Below are positions 47,593-55,424 of a stretch of 64,000 bases of DNA, one piece after another. Position 1 is the stretch's first letter; the number at the start of each line of letters is the position of its first letter. The stretch lies in NCBI RefSeq assembly GCF_052055585.1, contig NZ_CP170485.1, positions 2,480,001 through 2,544,000 of the forward strand, written 5' to 3'. This DNA is from Oceanicaulis sp052055585 (GTDB lineage Bacteria; Pseudomonadota; Alphaproteobacteria; Caulobacterales; Maricaulaceae). The position numbers and the translations under genes are program-made. The notes beneath the pieces are model-generated. The model ran no database searches. It was not told the origin of the DNA and was given only the letters and a program-made list of their open reading frames with translations.

Positions 47593-48491
47593 GCCGCCCG
47601 ATCGAGATTGTGGAAGTCGGCCCGCGCGACGGGCTTCAGAACGACCCGGTGCTGCTGGACACGTCTGTGAAGCTCGAATTCATCGAGCGACTGATCGAAA
47701 CCGGCGTCAAGCGCATGGAGGCGGCGAGCTTCGTCAATCCCAAGGCCGTGCCCAAAATGGCGGATTCCATCGAGGTGATGGCGCAAGTCCCGCGCGATCG
47801 CGGCGTGTCTTTCATCGGGCTGGCGCTCAATGAGCGCGGCATGCGCCAGGCGATCGAGTCCCGGTGCGATGAGATCAACTATGTGATGGTCGCCTCTGAA
47901 GGCTTTGGCAGAGCCAATCAGAACGCCACGCCTCAGGACACCGCCGACCTTCTGGATCGCATCGCGGTGCTGGCCCATGACGCGGCCATTCCGTTGTCCG
48001 CCACTATCTCGGTCGCCTTTGGCGATCCGTTTGATGGCGAGGTGGACCCGGCCATTCTGGGCGAGCTGGCCAGCCGTGCCGCCGCGGCGGGTGCGCAGGA
48101 AATCGCCCTCGGTGACACCATCGGCGTCGCGACGCCCTGGCAGGTTCAGAAAGCCGTCGGCATTGTGCGCGAGGCCGCGCCGAAAGCGCACCTGCGCCTT
48201 CATTTTCACAACACCCGCAACACCGCCATCGCCAATGTCTTCGCCGCGGTCGAAGCGGGCGTGGACGTGATCGACGCCTCGGCGGGCGGGATTGGCGGCT
48301 GCCCGTTCGCCCCGAAAGCGACCGGGAATGTGGCGACCGAGGACGTGGTCTACATGCTCGAACGCGGCGGCTTCAGCACCGGCATTGATCTGGACAGGAT
48401 GATCGAGACCGCCCACTGGCTCGAACAGGTCGCGCTCAAACACCCGATTGAATCCGCCCTGTCCAAGGCCGGCCCGTTTCCGCCACGTTAA
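47589..48491 (+). CDS. mvaB: Hydroxymethylglutaryl-CoA lyase
   Basis: A 300-aa TIM-barrel enzyme that cleaves HMG-CoA to acetyl-CoA and acetoacetate in leucine catabolism. The metal-binding start VEVGPRDGLQNDPVLL is present, with FIGLALNERGMRQA, RLHFHNTRNTAIANV and the signature ASAGGIGGCPFAPKATGN. It overlaps the GT39 gene by four bases and has an AGGGAG site. The other leucine-degradation genes are not adjacent. Confidence 0.95.
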   Translation: MSRPIEIVEVGPRDGLQNDPVLLDTSVKLEFIERLIETGVKRMEAASFVNPKAVPKMADSIEVMAQVPRDRGVSFIGLALNERGMRQAIESRCDEINYVMVASEGFGRANQNATPQDTADLLDRIAVLAHDAAIPLSATISVAFGDPFDGEVDPAILGELASRAAAAGAQEIALGDTIGVATPWQVQKAVGIVREAAPKAHLRLHFHNTRNTAIANVFAAVEAGVDVIDASAGGIGGCPFAPKATGNVATEDVVYMLERGGFSTGIDLDRMIETAHWLEQVALKHPIESALSKAGPFPPR

Positions 48492-48607
48492 CCTATAGAA
48501 TTAATTCAGGTATTACCCAACCCGGCCCATGCGGGACGGTCATCTTGTGTTCATCCACGCGCCCTATCGTGCCTGCATCTGTTTGATGTCCAGCTTGGGA
48601 GAGCGCC

Positions 48608-49603
48608 ATGACACGCACCAGCATCCAGCTTCTGGCTCTGACCGTGAGCGCAATGGCGCTGAGCGCCTGTGGCGGCCCGTCCGGCCCCGAGGGTTTGGAG
48701 ATGCGCGCGCGGCCACTCTCTGGCGAGATCACGCTGGGCCGGAATTTCGGGGAAGAGGTGATTGACCGGGAGGTGCAGGCCGGCGGTCTGATCCGCGCCC
48801 AGTCCATCCCCGAGCTCAATGGCTGCGCAGGCGGCATCACCGCCGAGCCCACAGTGACGATCCGCTATTCGCGGCGCGAGGGCGAGTTTCATGTGCGCGC
48901 GACTTCGCGGGGCGACACAACGATGATCCTGCACACGCCCTCTGGCCAATGGCTGTGCAGTGATGACGCCATCGGCTTTGATCCGGTCATTCCGGTGCCG
49001 TTCGCCGAACGCGGCGCGTATCAGGTCTGGGTTGGCGCCTATGACGCCGGCGAACTGCCCGCCACTGTCAGCATCAGCTCGACCCCGTTCCCGGGCGCGC
49101 GGAACGCGCTTGAACAAGGCTTGCAGGATGTCATCGGCGCGATTGCGGGCGTGAACACTCAACGCTCTGTCGAGCGCATTCCACTGCGCCCTGATCAACG
49201 CCCCCATTACGGCCGCATCAACTTCCGAGCGGGTCGCGGCAATGAAGAACAGGTTGATGTGCACGTCACCCCCGAACTGCCGCTGTCCCAGGCCAGCATG
49301 GAGTGTCCGGGTCACGCGACTCAGGAGCCCACGCTTGTGGTCAATCGCCGCAATGGCGGGGATGCGCCCTTCTCGATCTCGGCGGGCGCTGACTTTGACG
49401 CCACCCTCGCCGTCCGCCTGCCCGATGGAAGCTGGGCCTGCAATGACGACGCCTGGGGGCTCAATCCGGGCCTGACCTTTACGAGCGCCGATCGGGGCGA
49501 ATACATCGTCTATGTGGGCAGCCTGAACCGCCGCATGGGCGGCCCGGCGCAGGTCTATGTCACCGACGGCAATTACGGTCCGCAGCAGACCACACGCAAA
49601 TAG
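48608..49603 (+). CDS. Lipoprotein with two related beta repeats
   Basis: A 331-aa lipoprotein (signal then lipobox ALSAC, Cys21). The mature part contains two copies of one domain of roughly 120 residues. Repeat one reads ...TTMILHTPSGQWLCSDDAIGFDP...AYQVWVGAYDAG. Repeat two reads ...ATLAVRLPDGSWACNDDAWGLNP...EYIVYVGSLNRR. Each has paired Cys and a CxDDAxGxxP element, reminiscent of calcium-binding or PPC-like beta-sandwich domains. Function is not known. A GGGAGAG ribosome site precedes the ATG. Confidence 0.8.
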   Translation: MTRTSIQLLALTVSAMALSACGGPSGPEGLEMRARPLSGEITLGRNFGEEVIDREVQAGGLIRAQSIPELNGCAGGITAEPTVTIRYSRREGEFHVRATSRGDTTMILHTPSGQWLCSDDAIGFDPVIPVPFAERGAYQVWVGAYDAGELPATVSISSTPFPGARNALEQGLQDVIGAIAGVNTQRSVERIPLRPDQRPHYGRINFRAGRGNEEQVDVHVTPELPLSQASMECPGHATQEPTLVVNRRNGGDAPFSISAGADFDATLAVRLPDGSWACNDDAWGLNPGLTFTSADRGEYIVYVGSLNRRMGGPAQVYVTDGNYGPQQTTRK

Positions 49604-49618
49604 GATCAGGCCAAGGTT

Positions 49619-50521
49619 CTAGAGCTCGGACGCCGGCAGCTTGCCCGCGGTCCGGGCCTGGAGCTGCAACAGGAGTGAGCGCATCACCGCGCCCACCAGA
49701 AACACCGGCCCCAGCACAAAGCCCTGCAGCGGGCCGATCACCCCGCCATGCAGGGTGAAATAGCGCGCCAGGCCCAGCGCCTTGAAGACCTCGACCTTGA
49801 CCTGGCTGATCTTGGAGGTGGAGCCCACATGGGCGATTTCCACCCGCGGCTCGAAGATCACTTCACCGCCCGCATCACGGGCGCGCTTGCAAATGTCGAT
49901 ATCCTCGACATGCAGGAAATAGCCTTCATCAAAGCCTTCAAGGCGCTCAAATCCGCGCCGGGTCATCAGCATCGCGGCGCCGGAGACCGTCGGCATGGCG
50001 ACCGGCTTGGAGGGCAGCGGCTCATGCTCGCGATGAAACTCGCACGACAGCCCCAGGAACCCCGTCAGCGCCGAGCCCAGCGTCAGCGCGCCCCGTCGGC
50101 CGCCGCGTTGTTCCTTGCCGTCCGGACCGATCAGACGCGCGCCCACAATGGCGGGTTCGGTCCGCCCCTGCAGGGCCTTGAGCATCTGGCTGGCGTCGCC
50201 CGGCTTGAGCACGGCATCAGGGTTGAGAAAAAGCAGGGCTTCGCCGCGCGCCGATTGCGCGCCGATATTGCAGCCTCTGGAGAACCCCAGATTGGCGCCG
50301 GTATGGATCAGTCGCAGGCGGGCGTCATGACGGGCGCGCTGTTCCAGCGCTTCAACCATTTCAGGCGGATTGTCGTGATTGACCAGAACCAGCTCGTCCA
50401 CATCACTGGCGGCGAGCACGGAATCCACGCACTCGAGCAGGACGTCACCCGTACGGAAGGTCACGATGACGGCTGAAATCCCTGATCGGACCGGCTGATC
50501 CACGTCCGTTACCCCGCTCAC
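49619..50521 (-). CDS. Family 2 glycosyltransferase (rhamnosyltransferase-like)
   Basis: A 300-aa protein with a GT-A fold (SAVIVTFRTGDVLLECVDSV, NHDNPPEMVEAL, LFLNPDAVLKPGD, RRGFERLEGFDEGYFLHVEDID) and a hydrophobic C-terminus near the membrane (LQGFVLGPVFLVGAVMRSLL). These enzymes elongate O-antigen or other surface glycans. The start is a GTG overlapping the YidD gene stop (GTGA). The linkage formed is unknown. Confidence 0.9.
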   Translation of the reverse strand: MSGVTDVDQPVRSGISAVIVTFRTGDVLLECVDSVLAASDVDELVLVNHDNPPEMVEALEQRARHDARLRLIHTGANLGFSRGCNIGAQSARGEALLFLNPDAVLKPGDASQMLKALQGRTEPAIVGARLIGPDGKEQRGGRRGALTLGSALTGFLGLSCEFHREHEPLPSKPVAMPTVSGAAMLMTRRGFERLEGFDEGYFLHVEDIDICKRARDAGGEVIFEPRVEIAHVGSTSKISQVKVEVFKALGLARYFTLHGGVIGPLQGFVLGPVFLVGAVMRSLLLQLQARTAGKLPASEL

Positions 50522-50874
50522 TCATCCCCCGGTGCGGCGTTCGCCGACAGGATGTAGCCCTCTTTGTCGCGCGCCGGCCCCTCGCGTAGCGCCCAGACTT
50601 TCCACCATGCCGTTTCACGACGCGGCGGCGGAGCCGGATCATATCCCCAGGTCCCGCCCGGTCGGCATCGCAGAACGCGACCCGCCGCCAGCCAGGAGCC
50701 TCGCCACAAACCCTGCTCTCTCACGCAACCAACGGCGTAATTGGAGCAACTGGGCTCATGACGGCACCGCACGCCTAGCGCGTACAGCACCGGAGACAGT
50801 CCGATCTGATAGGCGCGGAGCAGTACCAGCCCCACGCGAGTCGGCAAACGTGTTATTCCAGCTCGTTCGCACAT
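50518..50874 (-). CDS. yidD: Membrane protein insertion efficiency factor YidD
   Basis: A protein of about 118 aa with the compact YidD signature RTVR-like LRAYQIGLSPVLYALG, then CRHEPSCSNYAVGCVREQGLWRG and the terminal GGTWGYDPAP. YidD assists the YidC insertase. The open frame can be extended upstream to a TTG, but the ATG at 50874 (MCERAGITRL) is preferred. The distal part is longer than usual (a 35-residue tail). It overlaps the downstream glycosyltransferase by four bases and the upstream NifU-like gene lies 60 bases away. Confidence 0.9.
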   Translation of the reverse strand: MCERAGITRLPTRVGLVLLRAYQIGLSPVLYALGVRCRHEPSCSNYAVGCVREQGLWRGSWLAAGRVLRCRPGGTWGYDPAPPPRRETAWWKVWALREGPARDKEGYILSANAAPGDE

Positions 50875-50933
50875 TAGAGGCCCAGTCTTACACACGATCA
50901 ATCCAAATTTCGCCCAAGCGGACTTCGGAATTG

Positions 50934-51362
50934 TCAACGTTGCGGCAGAGCCGCCTCAAACGCCTCAACAGCCGCGTCAAAGGCCAGCATTATGGAGCCA
51001 TGACGCTGTCTGTATGATGCGGCGGGTTGAAGCGCCTTAAGGGCGGAAAAGCGACCATTCGGCGCCGCCCCTTCCTCTTTCAGCATCACCCTGAGCGCTT
51101 CGCGTGTGGCGCGAATTTCGTCCAGATCCGCGCCGATGGCCGCGCGGGCGAACACGCTGGCGCTGGCCTGCCCCAGGGCGCAGGCTTTCACCTCAAGCCC
51201 CAGATCAGCGATGCGACCGTCCACGACCTTCAAATCCAGCGTCAGCTCGGATCCGCAAATGCGCGACACCTTGTGGGCGCTGCCATCGGGATCGGAGAGG
51301 CGGCCGATATGGGGAATATCGGCCGCCAGCTCCAGAAGGTCATTGGTGTAGATGTCGCTCAT
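50934..51362 (-). CDS. NifU-like iron-sulfur scaffold protein
   Basis: A 142-aa protein of the IscU/SufU/NifU-N fold: LLELAADIPHIGRLSDPDGSA, CGSELTLDL and CALGQASAS. Two of the usual three cluster cysteines are present. The third position, expected before the C-terminal helix, reads RQRHGSIML with His in place of Cys. It may be a divergent Fe-S assembly protein. It lies upstream of yidD in the same direction. Confidence 0.82.
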   Translation of the reverse strand: MSDIYTNDLLELAADIPHIGRLSDPDGSAHKVSRICGSELTLDLKVVDGRIADLGLEVKACALGQASASVFARAAIGADLDEIRATREALRVMLKEEGAAPNGRFSALKALQPAASYRQRHGSIMLAFDAAVEAFEAALPQR

Positions 51363-51401
51363 GGCGGTTATGTCCGCACGCGGGCGGCCAGTTTCAAGAT
51401 G

Positions 51402-52790
51402 TCAGCCCTTAAGCCGCCAGACGGCCCCTTCCGGCCCGTCATCCACCTGGACATTCTTGGCGTTGAGAATTTCGCGAATGGCGTCCGCCTTTTCAAAATC
51501 CTTGGCCTGACGCGCCGCGAGGCGTTCGGCCAGCAGCTGGTCGATCTCCGCGCGCAGCGCTTCATCGACCATATCCAGACCGAACCAGGCGTCCGGATCC
51601 TGATCAAACAGCCCCAGAAGACGCCCCGCCGCCAGAAGCTCGCCCTTGGCCCGGGCCTGCTCGGCTCCGCTGTCGGCCTTGTTGGCGCGACCGGCGATTT
51701 CAAACAAGGCCGCCAGCGCCTTGGGCGTATTGAGATCATCCAGCAGCGCGTTCATCACCGCTTCGGGCACATCGACCTCAGCCGCCTCAACCCCGTTCAG
51801 GCGCCGCAGCATGCCATAAAGCCGGTCCATGGACCGCTGGGTGTTTTCCAGAAGCTTGGCGTTCCAGTCGAGCGGCGCACGGTAATGGCCGGTCATCAGG
51901 GCATAGCGGATCACCTCGCCCTTCACGCCATTTTGCAGAAGGTCGTTGGGCTTGATCACATTGCCCAGCGATTTGGACATCTTCTCTGACGCCATCGACA
52001 GAAAGCCGTTGTGCAGCCAGTAGTTCGCCAAAGGCGCGCCGTCATGGGCGCAAACCGACTGGGCCACTTCGTTTTCATGGTGCGGGAAGACGAGATCGCC
52101 GCCGCCGCCATGAATATCGATGGTCTCACCCAGATTGGCCTCGATCATGGCCGAGCACTCAAGGTGCCAGCCCGGACGACCATTGCCGAACGGGGCCTCC
52201 CATTCCGGCTCGCCCGGCTTTGAGGGCTTCCACAGCACGAAGTCAGCCGGGTCCTTCTTGTAGGGGGCCACTTCCACGCGCGCGCCTGCGATCATGTCGT
52301 CCACCGAGCGGCCCGACAGCTTGCCATACTTGTCATAGGAGCTGACCGAGAACAGCACATGGCCTTCGGCGGCATAGGCGAAGCCATCTGCGATCAGCTT
52401 CTCGATCATGGTGATCATTTGCGGCATGTGCGCGGTCGCCGCCGGCTCGAGCGAGGGCGGTGTGATGTTCAGCGCCGCACTGTCCTCGCGGTAGATCGCC
52501 GCGTATTTGTCGGTGATCACGGAAATATCAACGCCAGCCTCAGCAGCCGCGGCGTTGATCTTGTCATCCACGTCCGTGATGTTGCGCGCATAGACCACAT
52601 GCTCCGCGCCATAGACGTGACGGAGCAGACGGAACAGCACGTCAAACGCGACCGGCGGACGGAAATTGCCAATATGGGCTTCGGAATAGACCGTCGGGCC
52701 ACACACATACATCGTCACCCGGTCGGCATCGATCGGAACGAAGTCGCGCTTCTTGCGCGCGGCGGTGTCATAAAGCGTGAGGACGGTCAT
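51402..52790 (-). CDS. cysS: Cysteinyl-tRNA synthetase
   Basis: A 462-aa class I synthetase. The Zn Cys is in VCGPTVYSEAHIGNFRP, with HIGN as the HIGH variant. Other features are WHLECSAMIEANLGETIDIHGGGGDLVFPHHENE and the KMSKS loop SEKMSKSLGNV. The C-terminal DALR-like domain is present. It charges tRNA-Cys with cysteine. It is essential and monocistronic, convergent with folE across a 286-base gap. Confidence 0.97.
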   Translation of the reverse strand: MTVLTLYDTAARKKRDFVPIDADRVTMYVCGPTVYSEAHIGNFRPPVAFDVLFRLLRHVYGAEHVVYARNITDVDDKINAAAAEAGVDISVITDKYAAIYREDSAALNITPPSLEPAATAHMPQMITMIEKLIADGFAYAAEGHVLFSVSSYDKYGKLSGRSVDDMIAGARVEVAPYKKDPADFVLWKPSKPGEPEWEAPFGNGRPGWHLECSAMIEANLGETIDIHGGGGDLVFPHHENEVAQSVCAHDGAPLANYWLHNGFLSMASEKMSKSLGNVIKPNDLLQNGVKGEVIRYALMTGHYRAPLDWNAKLLENTQRSMDRLYGMLRRLNGVEAAEVDVPEAVMNALLDDLNTPKALAALFEIAGRANKADSGAEQARAKGELLAAGRLLGLFDQDPDAWFGLDMVDEALRAEIDQLLAERLAARQAKDFEKADAIREILNAKNVQVDDGPEGAVWRLKG

Positions 52791-53076
52791 CTGAACTTTT
52801 CCAAAGTCTGAGCGCAGCGCAGGGATTTGCGTTGCACTAGGGCGCCGGTCTACAACGTCGACCGCTTGGGAAAAAGACTTCTTACGGCATTGGACATTTC
52901 AAAGCCTGAAACTACCTAAGCGTCGGATGCGGATGAAACCGCTTCCCGGAGGATAACATCTAGACCCGGCGCGCGCCGACGGCTTCCCCGTCCCGCCCTG
53001 CTGGATCCGGAAACCGGTACTTCGTCGTCCTGCTCATTTTCAGGGCGGCGCCCGTCAACGAAAGGATCCGCCAATC
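52791..53076. other. Intergenic region upstream of folE and cysS
   Basis: The divergent starts of cysS and folE are separated by 286 bases with no convincing gene. No tRNA, riboswitch-like structure or strong repeat is visible by eye. The promoters of both genes must lie here. The folE side has AAAGGA before the ATG. Confidence 0.45.
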
Positions 53077-53706
53077 ATGGACGCCATGACTGACAAAGAA
53101 ACCCTGGCCAACCTCCCTGAGGACGCCATCGTTCGCCCGACCCGTGAAGAAGCTGAAGAAGCTGTGCGCACCCTGTTGCGCTGGGCTGGTGACGACCCCC
53201 GCCGTGAAGGCCTTCTGGAAACGCCCAAGCGCGTCGTGAACGCCTATAACGACTGGTTCCGCGGCTATGACGAAGACCCGCACAAAATCCTCGGCAAGCG
53301 CTTCGAGGACGTGCAGGGCTATGACGACATGGTCATGCTGACCCATATCGATGTGGAATCGCACTGCGAGCACCATATGGCGCCGATCCTGGGCACGGCC
53401 TGCGTCGCCTATCTGCCCGACCGCGCCGTCGTCGGCATCTCCAAGATCGCCAAGGTGGTCGAGGCCTTCTCCAAGCGTCTTCAAACGCAGGAGACAATGA
53501 CCGCCCAGATCGCCGATGCGATCGAGGAAGCGATGAGCCCGCTGGGCGTCGCTATCTTCGTGGACGCCAAGCACCAGTGCATGACCACCCGCGGCGTGCA
53601 CCACCCGAACGTCTCCACGATCACCACCATGTTCCGCGGCGAGTTCAAGGCGAACGCCGAACTGCGCCAGCGCTTCATGAATCTGTGCGAGCAGTCCAAG
53701 CGCTAG
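53077..53706 (+). CDS. folE: GTP cyclohydrolase I
   Basis: A 209-aa enzyme that makes dihydroneopterin triphosphate from GTP for folate or pterin synthesis. The zinc ligands lie in SHCEHHMAPI and the later CMTTRG. The signatures LGTACVAYLPDRAVVGISK and TQETMTAQIA are typical. It ends in a strong terminator. The gene stands alone. Confidence 0.96.
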   Translation: MDAMTDKETLANLPEDAIVRPTREEAEEAVRTLLRWAGDDPRREGLLETPKRVVNAYNDWFRGYDEDPHKILGKRFEDVQGYDDMVMLTHIDVESHCEHHMAPILGTACVAYLPDRAVVGISKIAKVVEAFSKRLQTQETMTAQIADAIEEAMSPLGVAIFVDAKHQCMTTRGVHHPNVSTITTMFRGEFKANAELRQRFMNLCEQSKR

Positions 53707-53728
53707 GCGCTGTTCCCTCCACAAACAG

Positions 53729-53765
53729 AAAAGCCCGGAAGCGCTGCTTCCGGGCTTTTTCTTTT
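53729..53765 (+). terminator. Intrinsic terminator after folE
   Basis: A stem AAAAGCCCGGAAGC / GCTTCCGGGCTTTT with a three-base loop and extra T residues. It lies about 22 bases after the folE stop and may also end the convergent azoreductase gene. Confidence 0.92.
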
Positions 53766-54396
53766 AAAAGCTCGCACCCAGCGCTCTCGCGCGCTCAAGC
53801 GCCGCCTTCATGCTTGCTTCAAAACGGTCGTCGGCGAATTCCTGATACTCAACGCCCACATGCTCGACCCGGCTCGCGCCCAGATAGCCCGACACCGCCT
53901 TCACATGACCCACCAGATGGCCCTGCCCGTCCCTGACGCCGCCCGGCTCAAATCCGAACTCGCCCCAGGCCGTGGCCAGAACGAGCGTCTTGCCTGACAG
54001 GACGGGCTCCAGCGGGAAATCACCGCGCGCCAGATCGAAAGTGAAGGTCTGGTCCTTGCGCACGACGCTATCGACCCACGCTTTCAGCCCCGCCGGCATG
54101 CCGTAATTATACATGGGCGCGGTGATCAGGATGATCTCGGCCTGGCGCAATTCGGCGATGGCCTGGTCACTCAGCGCCAAAAGCTGTGACTGCGCCTTGC
54201 TGCGCTGCGCCTCTGGCGTAAAGGCCGCCGCCACCCAGTCGGACGTAATGATCGGCGGCGGGTTCACGCCCACATCACGCTTGGTCAGCTCAAGCTCGGG
54301 ATGAGCTTTTGTCAGCGCTTCCATGAAGGCGTCTCCGATGGCGCGGCTGAGCGAGCCATCCTTGCGGACGCTCGCATCTACTCTCAGGACCTGCAT
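53764..54396 (-). CDS. azoR: FMN-dependent NADH-azoreductase family protein
   Basis: A 210-aa flavodoxin-fold oxidoreductase: RVDASVRKDGSLSRAIGDAF, ILITAPMYNYGMPAGLKAWVD, and LVLATAWGEFG. These reduce azo or quinone compounds with NAD(P)H and FMN. The start is the ATG at 54396, with AGAGGTG six bases before it. A GTG at 54405 is in frame but is part of that ribosome site. It is divergent from the LysR gene, the usual regulator arrangement. Confidence 0.9.
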   Translation of the reverse strand: MQVLRVDASVRKDGSLSRAIGDAFMEALTKAHPELELTKRDVGVNPPPIITSDWVAAAFTPEAQRSKAQSQLLALSDQAIAELRQAEIILITAPMYNYGMPAGLKAWVDSVVRKDQTFTFDLARGDFPLEPVLSGKTLVLATAWGEFGFEPGGVRDGQGHLVGHVKAVSGYLGASRVEHVGVEYQEFADDRFEASMKAALERARALGASF

Positions 54397-54487
54397 AATA
54401 TTCACCTCTTGGACTGTCGAAATTGAAAGAGGCTTTTGAATTTCCCCATATCACGCGGGCGCGCTATAGAGATGACTTCAGCCAGAG

Positions 54488-54502
54488 ATGAGATTTTCTC
54501 AT
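54488..54502. promoter_or_regulatory. LysR-type inverted repeat (T-N11-A) over the LysR start
   Basis: ATGAGA-TTT-TCTCAT is a perfect 6+6 inverted repeat with the T-N11-A spacing of LysR-type operators. It overlaps the ATG of the LysR gene, so bound protein could block its own translation start region and transcription, while leaving the azoreductase side free to be activated. Confidence 0.5.
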
Positions 54503-55367
54503 GTCATTACAGACCTCACACCGGGGACTTCGGGCCTTTGAAGCCGCCGCCCGGCACGGAACCCTGGCCCGCGCCGCGCAAGAGCTGGGGGTGACGCCGA
54601 CGGCGCTGTCTCACGCCATCAAGGCGCTGGAGGGCCAGTTGGGCCTGTCCTTGCTGGTCCGGTCCCCGCGAGGCGTGACCGCCACGCTTGAGGGCCAAGA
54701 ACTGGCCGAGCGCCTGTCTGGCGCGTTCAGGCAGATCGATGCCGCGCTGGAGGCGCTCAAACCCCGGTCAGGCCGCATCACCCTGTCAGTGACGCCCGCT
54801 TTCGCCAGCCTGTGGCTAGCGCCCCGGCTGGCCCGTCTTGAAGAAGACCTTCCCGGTCTGAGCCTCCAGATCGAGACCTCCTACGCGCCCGTGGATCTCA
54901 AACGCTCGACCGGGATTGATCTCGCCATTCGCTACGGCCCGATCCGTGCGGGTGAGGAGGTGCTGGTCGAGGATGCATTCGGGGCCTTCGCCACGCCCGC
55001 CCTCAGGGACAAGGCGCTGGCGGGACGCAGCATGGACCTTCTGACCCCGCAATGGCGCATGCCGATCGGGAGTGCGCCCGGTTGGCGAGACCTGTCAGAA
55101 CCGGCCGGCGCACCGTTCAAGATCGCCAATGAACGCGCCTTCGAGGATGAGCAGTTTGCGGTTCAGTGCGCATTGGCGGGACAGGGCGTGCTTCTGGGCA
55201 GCCCGCATCTGCTGAGCCTTCTGATCCAGAGGCATCTGCTGGTTCCGGTGGGCCCTGTGATGCAGCTCAAGGGCCCCGCCTACAAGATCGTGGGCCGTGA
55301 AGAGGTCTTGCAATCGAGCAAGGTCCGAAAATTCCTGCACTGGCTTCGCGCGCAATTTCAGGACTGA
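54501..55367 (+). CDS. LysR family transcriptional regulator (GcvA-like)
   Basis: A 288-aa LysR protein: HTH ALRAFEAAARHGTLARAAQELG with TPTALSHAIKALEGQLG, then the inducer domain. The N-terminus resembles GcvA-type LysR proteins (LLVRSPRGVTATLEGQELAE). It is divergent from the azoreductase gene, its likely target, and is closed by a terminator. Confidence 0.92.
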   Translation: MSLQTSHRGLRAFEAAARHGTLARAAQELGVTPTALSHAIKALEGQLGLSLLVRSPRGVTATLEGQELAERLSGAFRQIDAALEALKPRSGRITLSVTPAFASLWLAPRLARLEEDLPGLSLQIETSYAPVDLKRSTGIDLAIRYGPIRAGEEVLVEDAFGAFATPALRDKALAGRSMDLLTPQWRMPIGSAPGWRDLSEPAGAPFKIANERAFEDEQFAVQCALAGQGVLLGSPHLLSLLIQRHLLVPVGPVMQLKGPAYKIVGREEVLQSSKVRKFLHWLRAQFQD

Positions 55368-55375
55368 CCATGAAA

Positions 55376-55402
55376 AAGGCCCGGCTGAACCAGCCGGGCC
55401 TT
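55376..55402 (+). terminator. Bidirectional terminator after the LysR gene
   Basis: A stem AAGGCCCGGCTG / CAGCCGGGCCTT with a three-base AAC loop, preceded by an A run on the left. It lies directly after the LysR stop and before the end of the convergent sppA gene. Confidence 0.8.
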
Positions 55403-55424
55403 CCCGTTTCAGATCTGGCCGCGC

